A program made the translations under genes and the position numbers. The notes below the pieces were generated by a model that was not told the DNA's origin, ran no database searches, and saw nothing but the letters and a program-made list of their open reading frames with translations. From assembly GCF_021026345.1 (NCBI RefSeq), contig NZ_JAJNCZ010000003.1, positions 62,001-126,000 of the forward strand: a DNA stretch of 64,000 bases, in the 5' to 3' direction. The stretch comes from Rhizobium sp. GN54 (GTDB taxonomy: Bacteria; Pseudomonadota; Alphaproteobacteria; Rhizobiales; Rhizobiaceae). This document shows positions 1-9,386 of the stretch, in pieces (position 1 is the first letter of the stretch; each line of letters begins with the position of its first letter).

Positions 1-770
1 CCCACATGACCGTGGCCGAGAACATCGCCTTCGGCATGAAGGTCTCGAAGGTCAAGCGGTCCGGCGAGGCCATCCGCGAGCGCGTCCGGGAACTGCTCGA
101 CCTGGTGCAGCTCTCCGGCCTCGGCGAGCGCTTCCCCGGCCAGATCTCCGGCGGCCAGCGCCAGCGCGTGGCGCTCGCCCGCGCGCTCGCAGTCGATCCG
201 CGCGTGCTTCTTCTCGACGAGCCCTTCGGCGCGCTCGACGCCAATGTCCGCCGCGACCTGCGCCGCTGGCTGCGCAAGATCCACGACGATCTCGGCATCA
301 CCACGCTGTTCGTTACCCACGACCAGGAAGAGGCGCTCGACCTCGCCGACCGCGTCGTCATCCTCGACAAGGGCCGGATCGTGCAGCAGGGCACGCCGGA
401 GGACGTCTGCCGCAGCCCGCACGATGCCTTCGTCATGCGCTTCCTAGGCGATGCCAATGCGCTGCCGGCGACCGTGCGCAACGGCAAAGCCTATGTGCAG
501 GACGTGGAATTCGACGCAGCCGGCCTTGCGGACGGCTCAGCCGAGGTGCTGTTCCGCCCCGCCGACGTCGCCTGGCGGGAGGACGGCCAGGGCGTTCCCG
601 CCCAGATCGTGCGCGTGCTCGACAGGCCGGATTCGCGCCGCGTGCTGGCCAAGACCACCGGCGGCCAGTCGATCGAATTCGACACAGCGCCGGAATTCCC
701 GCATCGCAAGGGCGAGGCCGGCTTCATCGACATCCGCAGGCCGCGGGTCTATGCGAGCGGCCGGAGCTGA
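1..770 (+). CDS. cysA: Sulfate/thiosulfate ABC importer ATP-binding protein, 5'-truncated by the window edge
   Basis: ATPase that powers sulfate/thiosulfate uptake across the inner membrane with CysT/CysW and a periplasmic binding protein, which would lie upstream. The frame is open to base 3 and reads His-Met-Thr-Val, a stretch that in this family lies well downstream of Walker A, so the ATG at 6 is internal and the gene continues off the left edge. Visible in order: ABC signature ([14 protein letters not shown]), Walker B with catalytic Glu ([11 protein letters not shown]), H-loop (FVTHDQEEA), then a regulatory domain of about 90 residues. The [13 protein letters not shown] stretch after Walker B is CysA-like. 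It converges on tlpA with a 3-base gap. A molybdate or other CUT-type ATPase is less likely but cannot be excluded without the neighbours. Confidence 0.85.
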   Translation, partial: HMTVAENIAFGMKVSKVKRSGEAIRERVRELLDLVQLSGLGERFPGQISGGQRQRVALARALAVDPRVLLLDEPFGALDANVRRDLRRWLRKIHDDLGITTLFVTHDQEEALDLADRVVILDKGRIVQQGTPEDVCRSPHDAFVMRFLGDANALPATVRNGKAYVQDVEFDAAGLADGSAEVLFRPADVAWREDGQGVPAQIVRVLDRPDSRRVLAKTTGGQSIEFDTAPEFPHRKGEAGFIDIRRPRVYASGRS

Positions 771-773
771 GCG

Positions 774-1451
774 TCAGGAGCCCGGCGTGGCCGGCACGGC
801 TGCCCGGATCAGCGCCTTGGCGTCCTCGCTGTCCCAGGCGGCCGGGCCGTTCATCGCGGCGACGAGGCAGCCCTTGTCGTCCATCAGCAGCGTCACCGGC
901 AGGCCGAAGGCGAGCCCTTCCTTCTTCAGCGCATTGAAGACGCCCATGGAACTGTCGCGGTAGTAGCCGAGATCATGCACACCGGTCTCGTCGAGGAAAG
1001 CCTTCGGCTTTTCGTCGGTGCCCGTGTCGATGTTGATCGCCACGACCTCGAAGCGGTCACTGCCGAGCTCCTTCTGCAGCGCGTTCAGCGCCGGCATCTC
1101 CTCGCGGCAGGGCACGCACCAGGTCGCCCACAGGTTGACGAGCAGCGTCTTGCCGGCGAAATCGGCGATCGCGCGCGGCTGTCCGTCCGGACCGTTGAAG
1201 GCAAGCTGCGGCAAGGGCCGGGGATCATCGGCTGCCATCATCGCAGCCACCTGTCCGGTGAAGAACGGCGCCAGCGTCGCCGCCTTGTCGCCCGCCATGG
1301 GGCATTGACCGCCGCCGGCCACCGTGGCGCCGCCATTGCCAGACCGGCTCTCCATCACGTATACCGCTGCCGCACCGGCAAGGATGCCGGCAAGCGCGGC
1401 CAGCGCGATCAGCTTGACGGCCGGGCGGCCCGGCTTCTTCTCGACTGTCAT
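774..1451 (-). CDS. tlpA: Membrane-anchored thioredoxin-like protein, TlpA/ResA family
   Basis: Periplasmic thiol-disulfide reductase of the TlpA type, in rhizobia linked to copper delivery and cytochrome oxidase maturation (family knowledge). The 225-residue protein has one N-terminal membrane anchor at about residues 13-33 and a thioredoxin fold with the active site W-C-V-P-C at residues 111-115, followed by the usual helix ([14 protein letters not shown]). Extra cysteines occur near residue 50 and in the C-terminal part ([10 protein letters not shown]). The frame extends 46 codons upstream, but that part lies inside argH. The ATG at 1451 has a GGAGAG ribosome site at proper distance and starts just before the membrane anchor. 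It is divergent from argH with only 25 bases between start codons. Confidence 0.87.
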   Translation of the reverse strand: MTVEKKPGRPAVKLIALAALAGILAGAAAVYVMESRSGNGGATVAGGGQCPMAGDKAATLAPFFTGQVAAMMAADDPRPLPQLAFNGPDGQPRAIADFAGKTLLVNLWATWCVPCREEMPALNALQKELGSDRFEVVAINIDTGTDEKPKAFLDETGVHDLGYYRDSSMGVFNALKKEGLAFGLPVTLLMDDKGCLVAAMNGPAAWDSEDAKALIRAAVPATPGS

Positions 1452-1476
1452 TTCACTCTCCAGGATAGGCAACCCC

Positions 1477-2880
1477 ATGGCTGACGCAAAATCTGAGACC
1501 CAGTCCTCGAACCAGATGTGGGGTGGCCGCTTCGCATCCGGCCCGGATGCGATCATGGAGGAGATAAATGCCTCGATCGACTTCGACAAGAAGCTCTATG
1601 CACAAGACATCCGCGGCTCGATGGCGCATGCGACCATGCTGGCCCATCAGGGCATCATTTCGGCGGAGGACAAGAACCAGATCGTTGCCGGCCTGGAGAC
1701 GATCCTGAAGGAGATCGAGGACGGCACCTTCGCGTTCTCCCGCAAGCTCGAAGACATCCACATGAACGTCGAGGCCCGGCTCGCCGCTCTCGTCGGCCCG
1801 GCGGCCGGCCGCCTGCACACGGCGCGCTCGCGCAACGACCAGGTGGCGCTCGATTTCCGCCTCTGGGTCAAGGAGGAACTGCAGAAGACGGAAAGGATGC
1901 TCTCGGCCCTGATCGCGGCCTTCCTCGATCGCGCCGAGGAGCACGCCGACACCGTCATGCCCGGCTTCACCCACCTGCAGACCGCCCAGCCGGTGACCTT
2001 CGGCCATCACTGCATGGCCTATGTCGAGATGTTCGGCCGCGACCGGCAGCGCGTGCGCCACGCCATCGAACACCTGGACGAAAGCCCGATCGGTGCGGCA
2101 GCGCTCGCCGGTACCGGCTTTCCGATCGACCGCCACATGACGGCAAAGGCGCTCGGCTTCCGCGAACCGACCCGCAATTCGATCGATACGGTCTCCGACC
2201 GCGACTTCGCGCTGGAATTCCTCTCGATCGCGGCGATCGCCGCCACGCACCTGTCACGGCTGGCCGAGGAGATCGTCATCTGGTCGACGCCGCAATTCGG
2301 CTTCATCCGGCTCTCCGACGCGTTCTCCACCGGCTCCTCGATCATGCCGCAGAAGAAGAACCCGGATGCGGCCGAGCTCGTACGCGCCAAGACCGGCCGC
2401 ATCAACGGCTCGCTGGTCGCGCTCCTGACCGTGATGAAGGGCCTGCCGCTCGCCTATTCCAAGGATATGCAGGAAGACAAGGAACAGGTCTTCGACGCCG
2501 CCGAAAGCCTCGAGCTTGCCCTTGCCGCCATGACCGGCATGGTTCGCGACATGACTGTGCGCGCCGACCGGATGAAGGCCGCCGCCGGCTCGGGATATTC
2601 GACCGCCACCGATCTTGCCGACTGGCTCGTGCGCGAGGCGGGTCTTCCCTTCCGCGACGCCCATCACGTCACCGGCCGCGCGGTGGCGCTTGCCGAGCAG
2701 AAGGGCTGCGATCTGGCCGAGCTTTCGCTGCAAGACCTGCAGGCGATCAACCCGGCGATCACCGACAAGGTCTACGGCGTGCTGACGGTCGAGGCGTCGG
2801 TGGCCAGCCGGACTTCCTTCGGCGGCACCGCACCGGAGAACGTCCGTCAGCAGATCGCCTGGTGGCGCGCGCGCAACTGA
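1477..2880 (+). CDS. argH: Argininosuccinate lyase
   Basis: Last step of arginine synthesis: argininosuccinate to arginine plus fumarate, in the cytoplasm as a homotetramer. The 467-residue length is normal for the family. Seen are the N-terminal MWGGRF start of the fold, the [12 protein letters not shown] segment, the [13 protein letters not shown] segment with the catalytic His, and the fumarate-lyase signature [12 protein letters not shown] near residue 286 with the catalytic Ser. The open frame extends upstream to 1324 but antisense to tlpA. The ATG at 1477 is preceded by AGGATAGG and opens the conserved N-terminus. The lipoprotein and lysA follow on the same strand, so an amino-acid synthesis transcript is likely. 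Confidence 0.96.
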   Translation: MADAKSETQSSNQMWGGRFASGPDAIMEEINASIDFDKKLYAQDIRGSMAHATMLAHQGIISAEDKNQIVAGLETILKEIEDGTFAFSRKLEDIHMNVEARLAALVGPAAGRLHTARSRNDQVALDFRLWVKEELQKTERMLSALIAAFLDRAEEHADTVMPGFTHLQTAQPVTFGHHCMAYVEMFGRDRQRVRHAIEHLDESPIGAAALAGTGFPIDRHMTAKALGFREPTRNSIDTVSDRDFALEFLSIAAIAATHLSRLAEEIVIWSTPQFGFIRLSDAFSTGSSIMPQKKNPDAAELVRAKTGRINGSLVALLTVMKGLPLAYSKDMQEDKEQVFDAAESLELALAAMTGMVRDMTVRADRMKAAAGSGYSTATDLADWLVREAGLPFRDAHHVTGRAVALAEQKGCDLAELSLQDLQAINPAITDKVYGVLTVEASVASRTSFGGTAPENVRQQIAWWRARN

Positions 2881-2998
2881 GGGCCGGCGGATCAAATCCC
2901 TTGCATGAATCATCAGCAGAATCAGGGTGCACAACCGCCCGCGGAGTCTGCTAAGAGGATTGCATCTGATCGAGACCCATCCGGAGCCGCGAAACCGC

Positions 2999-3181
2999 AT
3001 GACACTGAAATCCATTGCCAGGCTCGCCCTCGTCCTCGTTCTCTCGGCGACGGTGATTTCGGCCTGCGGCCGCAAGGGCGATCTTGACCGGCCGGGGGTG
3101 ACGTCCAGTAACGCCGCTGGCACGGATGGCAAGAAACAGCCGGTCGAGGACAGGCCCTTCCTGCTCGACCCGCTCCTCTGA
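2999..3181 (+). CDS. Small LptM-like (YifL-type) lipoprotein
   Basis: A 60-residue predicted lipoprotein: Lys/Arg start, hydrophobic stretch at residues 9-22 and a lipobox ending Ile-Ser-Ala-Cys at residue 23, directly followed by CGRKGDLDRPG, the hallmark of the YifL/LptM family. In enterobacteria LptM (YifL) helps the LptD-LptE translocon mature, and the gene sits next to lysA/dapF there. Here it also lies immediately before lysA with a 12-base gap. The remainder is polar and probably disordered. Function by family similarity only; the lysA linkage supports the call. The frame is open further upstream but only this ATG precedes a signal peptide. Confidence 0.75.
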   Translation: MTLKSIARLALVLVLSATVISACGRKGDLDRPGVTSSNAAGTDGKKQPVEDRPFLLDPLL

Positions 3182-3193
3182 CGGAACAGGCAC

Positions 3194-4462
3194 GTGAACC
3201 ATTTCGAATATCGCGACGGCGTCCTTTATGCCGAGGACGTTCCCGTTCCGGACATCGCCAAGGCGGTGGGAACGCCCTTCTATTGCTACTCGACGGCCAC
3301 GCTGGAGCGCCATTTCAAGGTGTTCTCCAAGGCCTTCGACGGCGTCGATGCGCTTGTCTGCTACGCCATGAAGGCCAATTCCAACCAGGCGGTCCTGAAG
3401 ACGCTGGCACGCCTCGGCGCCGGCATGGACGTCGTCTCGGAAGGTGAACTGCGCCGCGCGCTCGCAGCCGGCGTCCCGGCAAGCCGCATCATGTTCTCCG
3501 GCGTCGGCAAGACCGCGCGCGAGATGGACCTCGGCATCGAGGCCGGCATCTACTGCTTCAATGTCGAATCCGAACCGGAACTCGAAGTGCTGAACGCTCG
3601 CGCCGTCAAGGCCGGCAAGCAGGCGCACGTGTCCTTCCGCATCAACCCCGACGTCGACGCCCGCACCCATGCCAAGATCTCGACGGGCAAGAAGGAGAAC
3701 AAGTTCGGCATCTCCTGGGAAAGCGCGCGCGCGGTCTATGCCCGCGCCGCAACGCTTCCCGGCATCAAGGTGACCGGCATCGACATGCATATCGGCAGCC
3801 AGATCACTGAACTGCAGCCGTTCGAGGACGCCTTCAAACTGCTTCGGGAGCTGGTGCAGACGCTGCGCGCAGACGGCCATGCGATCGACCATGTCGACGT
3901 CGGCGGCGGCCTCGGCATCCCCTACAGGAGCGACAATTCCCCGCCGCCGCTGCCGGACGCCTATGCCGAGATCGTCAAGAACGAGCTCAAGGGCCTCGAC
4001 TGCCGGATCGTCACCGAACCCGGCCGACTGATCGTCGGCAATGCCGGCATCCTCGTCACCGAGGTGATCTACGTGAAGGATGGCGGCGAAAAGACCTTCG
4101 TCATCGTCGACGGCGCCATGAACGACCTGATCCGGCCGACGCTCTACGAGGCCTGGCACGAGATCCAGCCCGTCGTCCTCTCCGCCGCCAGCGCGCCGCG
4201 CATCCGCGCCGACGTCGTCGGTCCGGTCTGCGAGACCGGCGACTATCTGGCGCTGGACCGGGAAATGGCGATGCCGAAGCCGGGCGACCTCATCGCCGTA
4301 GGCTCCGGGGGCGCCTATGGCGCGGTCCAGGCCGGCACCTACAATTCGCGCCTGCTCGTGCCCGAGGTTCTGGTGAAGGGCGGGGAATTCCACGTCATCC
4401 GCCCGCGCACGAGCTACGAGGACCTGATCGGGCTCGACTCCGTCCCCGCCTGGCTCTCCTGA
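3194..4462 (+). CDS. lysA: Diaminopimelate decarboxylase
   Basis: PLP enzyme that decarboxylates meso-diaminopimelate to L-lysine, the last step of lysine synthesis. The 422-residue alanine-racemase-like barrel shows the PLP lysine in CYAMKANSN (about residue 59), the phosphate-binding Gly loop (VDVGGGLGIPY, about 233-243), EPGRLIVG (about 274) and the C-terminal beta domain with GPVCETGDYL and GAYGAVQAGTYNSR. The start is GTG at 3194, 12 bases after the lipoprotein stop, which suggests co-transcription with it and possibly with argH. Confidence 0.96.
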   Translation: MNHFEYRDGVLYAEDVPVPDIAKAVGTPFYCYSTATLERHFKVFSKAFDGVDALVCYAMKANSNQAVLKTLARLGAGMDVVSEGELRRALAAGVPASRIMFSGVGKTAREMDLGIEAGIYCFNVESEPELEVLNARAVKAGKQAHVSFRINPDVDARTHAKISTGKKENKFGISWESARAVYARAATLPGIKVTGIDMHIGSQITELQPFEDAFKLLRELVQTLRADGHAIDHVDVGGGLGIPYRSDNSPPPLPDAYAEIVKNELKGLDCRIVTEPGRLIVGNAGILVTEVIYVKDGGEKTFVIVDGAMNDLIRPTLYEAWHEIQPVVLSAASAPRIRADVVGPVCETGDYLALDREMAMPKPGDLIAVGSGGAYGAVQAGTYNSRLLVPEVLVKGGEFHVIRPRTSYEDLIGLDSVPAWLS

Positions 4463-4609
4463 GGTCGGCCGAAGACGTGAACGGCCGGGGGGAATACGAT
4501 CACGTTTTCGCGTTCACCCTCGTCTTCGCCACAAAGGGTGTTATCCTCCGCTTGAGTTCGACGGCCGCAGCGGCCCAGGCGAGATAGCAAGACACGCGAA
4601 GCGAGGACG

Positions 4610-7252
4610 ATGCACGAAGACGCGCCCCAGCCCTCCGGCAATCCCGCAGGCGGACGGCTTGCCGCCCGGTTGAACCGCAAGCGCGCGGTGGCGCGCGTCG
4701 TCCTGTTCGCCGAGAGCCTGCTGCCGAAGCTGCTGCCGCTGGCGCTGCTCGTCGCAAGCTTCCTCGCCCTCACCTGGTTCGGTTATTTCCGCCACGTATC
4801 CGCCTGGCTGCACGTCGCGACGCTGGCAGCCTTTGCCGCTGGCTTCGTGGCGCTCGCCGTCCGCCTGCGACTTGCCATCTGGCCGAAGGTCGACCAGGCC
4901 GATCGGATGCTGGAAGAGCGCAACGGCCTCGTCCACCAGGCGATCCAGGTGCAGGCCGACAGGCCGGCCGGCGGCGGGGCGGTGGCCGAGGCGCTGTGGC
5001 GCGAACACCGCGCGCGAATGGCCCGCACCATCGGTGCGCTGCAGGCCGGCACGCCCCGGCCGGACATCGCCCGCCACGACCGCAACGGCCTGCGCGCCAT
5101 CCCCGTGCTCCTCGTCGCCGTCGCCTTTGCCTTTTCCTATTCGAACCGCGCCGGCCTGCTGTCCGATGTCGTCACCTTCCACCAGCCGGCCGACGACCGA
5201 CCCGATGTGCGCATCGACGCCTGGGTCACCCCGCCCCCGCATACCGGCCGCGCACCGATGTTCCTGACGGGAACCTCCGAGCCCGTGCAGGGACGGCTGC
5301 GCGTGCCGCAGTTCAGCGAACTCACGGTACGCGTCACCGGCGGCGAGGCAACCGACGGCGTCACTTACACGCCGACCGGCGAGGCAGCGACGGCGATCCG
5401 GCCGGAGGAGCCGAAGACGGACGAGCCGGACCAGCAGTCCGCCGCCGGCAGCCCGCCGAAGGCCGATACGCCCCCCGTTCCGCCGGCGCCGCCAGGCGGC
5501 CCGCAGACGATGCGCTACCAGATCGTCAAGGACGGCACGCTCTCGCTCGCCGGCCAGGAATGGGCCTTCGACATCATCCCCGACCACGTGCCCGAGATCG
5601 CCTTCGACGGATTGCCCCGCAAGACGGTGGCCTCCGCGCTCGAGATCAGCTTCATCGCCCAGGACGACTACGGCATCCAGCAGGCCCATGCGGAGATCGT
5701 TCCGGTGGAAGAGCCGGCAGCCGACGCCCGTCCGCTCTATCCGGCGCCGGAGTACAAGCTCGACCTGCCGCGCCGCAACGCCCGCGAAGCCAAGGGCACG
5801 ACCAGCCGCAATCTCAGCGAACACCCGATGGCCGGAAAGCGCGTGCGCATCACCCTCGTCGCCCGCGACGCCGTCGGCCAGGAGGGTCGCAGCCAGCCGC
5901 AGGAAATGGTGCTGCCGGCCAAGGTCTTCTTCGAGCCGCTTGCCGGCGCGGTCGCCGAGGAACGGCAGACCTTTGCGCTGGACGCCAACCAGTTGCCGCG
6001 CGCCGTGATGCTCAACGAAGCCTTGATGCTGCGGCCGGAGGAAACGATCCCCAACCCGACGCACTTCCTGCTGATCAATTCCGCGCAGGAGCGCATGAAG
6101 CTCGCCCGCAACGACGATCAGTTGCGCGGGACCGCCGACTATCTCTGGGAGATCGCTCTCGGCATCGAGGACGGCAACCTGTCGCTGGCCGACCGGCGCC
6201 TGCGCGAGGCCCAGCAGGCGCTGTCAGAAGCGCTGGAACGCAATGCCCCCGACGAGGAGATCGCCAAGCTGATGCAGGAACTGCGCGAGGCGATGCAGGC
6301 CTACATGCAGGAACTGGCGCGCCAGGCGCAGAAGAACGGCCAGATGCAGCAGAACGCGCAGCAGGGCCAGATGCTGCGCCAGCAGGATCTCGAGCGGATG
6401 ATGGACCAGATCGAGAACCTCGCCCGCTCCGGCGCGAAGGACCAGGCCCGGCAGATGCTGTCGGAACTGCAGCGGATGATGAACAATCTCCAGGCCGGCC
6501 GGCCGCAGCAACAGCAGCAGGGCCAGCAATCCGACGCCATGCGCCAGCAGATGGACAAGCTCGGCAAGCTGATGCAGGAACAGCAGAAGCTGATGGACCA
6601 GACCTTCAACTTCGACCAGGCATTGCGCGACCGCATGCAGCGCGGCGACCCGATGCCGGGCGACGAGATGTTCGACCAGCAGCCCGGCGACCAGGGTCAG
6701 GGCGAGCAGCAGCAACAGCAGGGCCAGTCGCCCACCGACCAGATGACCGAGGAGCAGTTGCGCCAGGCGCTGAAGGATCTGAAAGCGCAGCAGGAAGCCC
6801 TCGGCGAACAGCTCGGGCAGTTGCAGAAGAGCCTGCAGGAGATGGGCATCGAACCCGGCAAGGGCTTCGGCGAGGCCGGCCGCGAGATGGAAGGTGCCTC
6901 CGAAGCGCTCGGCGAAGGTGAAGGCGAGGCCGCCGTCGGCAGCCAGGGGCGTGCGCTCGAGGCCCTGCGCCAGGGCGCCCAGGACATGATGAACCAGATG
7001 CAGGCGATGGGTCAGCAGGGCGGCGAGGGTCAAGGCCAGCCGCAGATGGGCCGCAACGGCCGCGATCCGCTCGGCCGCGAGCGTCCGAACAATGCCGAAG
7101 GGCCGGACTACGACGGCCGCACGCGTGTTCCGGAAGAGATCGACATCCAACGCGCCCGCGAGATTCTGGAAGAGATCCGCCGTCGCCTCGGCATCGGCAA
7201 CACGCAGACGATCGAGCGCAACTATCTGGAACGGCTTCTGGGGATCGAGTGA
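4610..7252 (+). CDS. Large membrane protein with Gln-rich coiled region (TIGR02302/DUF4175 type)
   Basis: An 880-residue protein of a family confined mostly to alphaproteobacteria, with no established function. Residues about 35-85 hold two hydrophobic helices, and a third lies near 165-180. A periplasmic beta-rich part follows (about 190-460) with a Pro-rich linker. From about residue 490 the protein is helical and very rich in Gln, Met, Glu and Arg (runs such as QQQQQGQ), giving long coiled-coil-like stretches, and it ends in a short conserved tail (RRRLGIGNTQTIERNYLERLLGIE-like; only partly quoted). The ATG has a GAGG site 5 bases upstream. It converges on cpdR; the 110-base gap contains a GC hairpin (7296-7311) without a T run. 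The role is probably structural at the envelope, but that is inference. Confidence 0.8.
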   Translation: MHEDAPQPSGNPAGGRLAARLNRKRAVARVVLFAESLLPKLLPLALLVASFLALTWFGYFRHVSAWLHVATLAAFAAGFVALAVRLRLAIWPKVDQADRMLEERNGLVHQAIQVQADRPAGGGAVAEALWREHRARMARTIGALQAGTPRPDIARHDRNGLRAIPVLLVAVAFAFSYSNRAGLLSDVVTFHQPADDRPDVRIDAWVTPPPHTGRAPMFLTGTSEPVQGRLRVPQFSELTVRVTGGEATDGVTYTPTGEAATAIRPEEPKTDEPDQQSAAGSPPKADTPPVPPAPPGGPQTMRYQIVKDGTLSLAGQEWAFDIIPDHVPEIAFDGLPRKTVASALEISFIAQDDYGIQQAHAEIVPVEEPAADARPLYPAPEYKLDLPRRNAREAKGTTSRNLSEHPMAGKRVRITLVARDAVGQEGRSQPQEMVLPAKVFFEPLAGAVAEERQTFALDANQLPRAVMLNEALMLRPEETIPNPTHFLLINSAQERMKLARNDDQLRGTADYLWEIALGIEDGNLSLADRRLREAQQALSEALERNAPDEEIAKLMQELREAMQAYMQELARQAQKNGQMQQNAQQGQMLRQQDLERMMDQIENLARSGAKDQARQMLSELQRMMNNLQAGRPQQQQQGQQSDAMRQQMDKLGKLMQEQQKLMDQTFNFDQALRDRMQRGDPMPGDEMFDQQPGDQGQGEQQQQQGQSPTDQMTEEQLRQALKDLKAQQEALGEQLGQLQKSLQEMGIEPGKGFGEAGREMEGASEALGEGEGEAAVGSQGRALEALRQGAQDMMNQMQAMGQQGGEGQGQPQMGRNGRDPLGRERPNNAEGPDYDGRTRVPEEIDIQRAREILEEIRRRLGIGNTQTIERNYLERLLGIE

Positions 7253-7362
7253 TCGTCAGGTCCGCGTCCGGGGTCGTGAGCTTCGGCCGTCCGGTGGGCG
7301 CGCTCGCGCCCCGAGACGCCGTCGTTTCCCGTGTCAGACGGCCTGAATCGACGGGCCCGGCG

Positions 7363-7722
7363 TCAGGCTGCCAGCGCGCGTGCCACCGCGGTGCGGATAT
7401 CCGGCAGGCTGAACGGCTTCGCCACGACGTCGACGATCTTATCGGCGAGATCCTCGGCCCGCTCGCGCTGCTCCGCATAGCCGGTCATCAGCAGGATCTT
7501 GAGCTGCGGATGAGCCAGCGCGGCCTTGTGGGCAAGCTCGATGCCGTCCATGACAGGCATGCGGATGTCGGACAGGAGCAGGTCGAAGCCGCCCTCCGAA
7601 AGAGTGTCGAGCCCCTGGGCGCCGTCGGCGGCCTCCACCGTCTCGTGGCCGTCGAGCCGCAGCGCCCGCGCCACGAAGATGCGCAGCGAATCCTCGTCTT
7701 CGGTGATCAGAATTCTCGCCAT
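7363..7722 (-). CDS. cpdR: Single-domain response regulator CpdR
   Basis: A 119-residue receiver with no output domain. Acidic pocket residues are at E8/D9, the phospho-acceptor is Asp52 in LLLSDIRMPVMDG, the conserved Thr is in LLMTGYAE and the Lys in VAKPFSLPD. In Caulobacter and Sinorhizobium, unphosphorylated CpdR recruits ClpXP to the pole so that CtrA and other cell-cycle proteins are degraded; the CckA-ChpT relay phosphorylates it (family knowledge). Length, the ITEDEDSLR start and the DKIVDVVAKPFSLPD segment fit CpdR better than CheY. The 157-base gap upstream contains a CGTTT/AAACG inverted repeat (7816-7834) that might be a regulatory site. Confidence 0.85.
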   Translation of the reverse strand: MARILITEDEDSLRIFVARALRLDGHETVEAADGAQGLDTLSEGGFDLLLSDIRMPVMDGIELAHKAALAHPQLKILLMTGYAEQRERAEDLADKIVDVVAKPFSLPDIRTAVARALAA

Positions 7723-7879
7723 GGTGTCCCCTTCGGGCCGTCCATCCGACCCTGTCCGAAAATGCGCAAGGCGCGCGGCCGATACCGCCGCCTGGCCCAG
7801 AAAAGATCAGAGTTTCGTTTGCGATCGGTAAACGTCGGACGGAGAAAGCGCGGGGGGCCTGTGCCGGACCGGGACGAAT

Positions 7880-8431
7880 TTACTCGGCGTCGCCCGTGAC
7901 CACGCCGACGAACGGCAGTTCCCGGAACGCATAGGCGACGTCCATGCCGTAGCCCACGACGAAGTGATCGGGACATTCGAAGCCCACGTAATCGGCCTCG
8001 AGATCGGTCTGGCGCTTGACGCGCTTGTCGAGCAGCACGGCGATGGTGACGCGATGGGCGCCGCGTTCCAGGAGCAGTTCCTTGGCGAACTTCAGCGTGC
8101 GACCGGATTCGAGGATGTCGTCGATCAGCAGGATGTCGCGCCCGTGCACGTCGCTGTCGATGTCCTTGACGATCTTCACGCCCTGCGAGGTCGTGCCCTT
8201 GCCGTAGCTCGAAAGCGTGATGAACTCCACCTCGGGTGCAAGCCCGGTCGCGTGCATGGCACGGATCAGGTCCGCCGCGAAGATGAAGGACCCCTTGAGG
8301 ATCGAGATGACCAGAAGGTCCCTGGTCGGCCCTGCCTTGATCTGCTCGGCCATCTCCGCATTGCGCTGGGCGATCTGGTCCGGGCTGTAGAGGGTCTCGA
8401 TCTTCTTTCCGCGCACGACTTGCATCTGCAT
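7880..8431 (-). CDS. hpt: Hypoxanthine phosphoribosyltransferase
   Basis: Purine salvage enzyme that makes IMP or GMP from hypoxanthine or guanine and PRPP. The PRPP-binding motif is DILLIDDILESGRTL, the flexible-loop region is SYGKGTTSQGVK, and the nucleobase region is VGFECPDHFVVGYGMD. The open frame runs to 8506, but the added N-terminus is Ala-rich and lacks a ribosome site. ATG at 8431 (183 residues) or the ATG two codons later at 8425 is preceded by GGAG at 4 or 10 bases, so one of these is the start. A 58-base gap separates it from the DUF3426 gene upstream on the same strand. Confidence 0.93.
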   Translation of the reverse strand: MQMQVVRGKKIETLYSPDQIAQRNAEMAEQIKAGPTRDLLVISILKGSFIFAADLIRAMHATGLAPEVEFITLSSYGKGTTSQGVKIVKDIDSDVHGRDILLIDDILESGRTLKFAKELLLERGAHRVTIAVLLDKRVKRQTDLEADYVGFECPDHFVVGYGMDVAYAFRELPFVGVVTGDAE

Positions 8432-8489
8432 CTGGCTCCGGCCGTTGTGACTGGCGGCAGCTGCCGCCTCTGCCCGCCGCATAGCACAC

Positions 8490-9188
8490 TCATCGCCGGA
8501 GCGCATCCTCGGGCACGAGCGAAACCGCGACTTTCGGCAGGCTCGTGCCCTTGTGTGGGATCTTCAGCGAAAACGGGCGCGTCGCCCCCGGCGCCATGCG
8601 AGCCGAAGCCGTCTCGATCCGGTGGCGGGCCACGGTCCTGCCGCCCACGATGACGTCGACGATGATGGCCGGCAGCGGGTGTGCCTTGAGCGACCGGTTC
8701 TCGACGGCGCCGTAGACCGAGAGCACCTTCATCCCGTCGCGATCGTCCAGCGAGGACGCGACGCCTGCGACCTTCAGCCCCGCCTCCGCGCCGCCGCCCG
8801 AAAAGACGGTCGCGAGCGCCGAAAGCCCGCCGGCGAAGAAGAAGGCGCCGGCAACGCCGGCAGTGACGACCGTGCCGAAGGCGCGAGCCGGCAGGCGCTG
8901 CAGGCCGCGCTCCACGAGTTGCGCCGAAGCCACGACAGCGGCGAGCGCAAACCTGCCGATGGCGACCATGATCGCAACGGCGGCGCCGTCCGCACCCTCC
9001 TGCAGGCGATTGTCGTTTTTCGCCGGCGCCCGTGCCGCCTTGCCGCGATCGGGCAGGACAACGAAATCCGCATCGACGATCTCGGGGGACGGCCGCCGTA
9101 CAGCGGCCTCTCGCCTGCGTTTTCCCGGTTCCGGCGGCAGCAGGTCGATCGGGGCGCCCTTGTCGCGCCGTGCGCCGAATGCGCTCAT
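8490..9188 (-). CDS. DUF3426-like membrane protein without an N-terminal zinc ribbon
   Basis: A 232-residue protein of unknown function. The first 75 residues are charged and proline-rich with no cysteines. Two hydrophobic stretches follow (about 75-100 and 110-135), and the C-terminal 85 residues resemble the DUF3426 domain (LSVYGAVENRS, then a valine-rich strand pattern, then MAPGATRPFSLKIP). In many proteobacteria this domain follows an MJ0042 Cys4 zinc ribbon, which I do not see here. The start at 9188 is chosen because AAGGAG lies 7 bases upstream; a longer frame to 9245 has no ribosome site. It is divergent from ftsE and precedes hpt. Confidence 0.7.
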   Translation of the reverse strand: MSAFGARRDKGAPIDLLPPEPGKRRREAAVRRPSPEIVDADFVVLPDRGKAARAPAKNDNRLQEGADGAAVAIMVAIGRFALAAVVASAQLVERGLQRLPARAFGTVVTAGVAGAFFFAGGLSALATVFSGGGAEAGLKVAGVASSLDDRDGMKVLSVYGAVENRSLKAHPLPAIIVDVIVGGRTVARHRIETASARMAPGATRPFSLKIPHKGTSLPKVAVSLVPEDALRR

Positions 9189-9267
9189 GGCGGTGCTCCT
9201 TGCCGTTTTCGTCCAGCGACGGACCACCCGTAAAAAGTCGGGCATTGATCCGAATCCTTACGAACCG

Positions 9268-9284
9268 TAAACCATACTGGTTAA
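9268..9284. promoter_or_regulatory. 17-base near-palindrome between DUF3426 gene and ftsE
   Basis: TAAACCA, TAC, TGGTTAA: arms match at six of seven positions. It sits 79 bases upstream of the DUF3426 start and about 100 bases upstream of ftsE, in the only intergenic space serving both. It could be an operator or part of either promoter. No protein can be assigned. Confidence 0.3.
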
Positions 9285-9386
9285 TGCTTCGGAAACCGGC
9301 CTTGGATGGGCCTTGATTTCGTGCCATCGGCGAGCCTGCAAGAGAAGGTACGCGGCACGCGCTGAGACGAGAACCGGATTGCCCCA

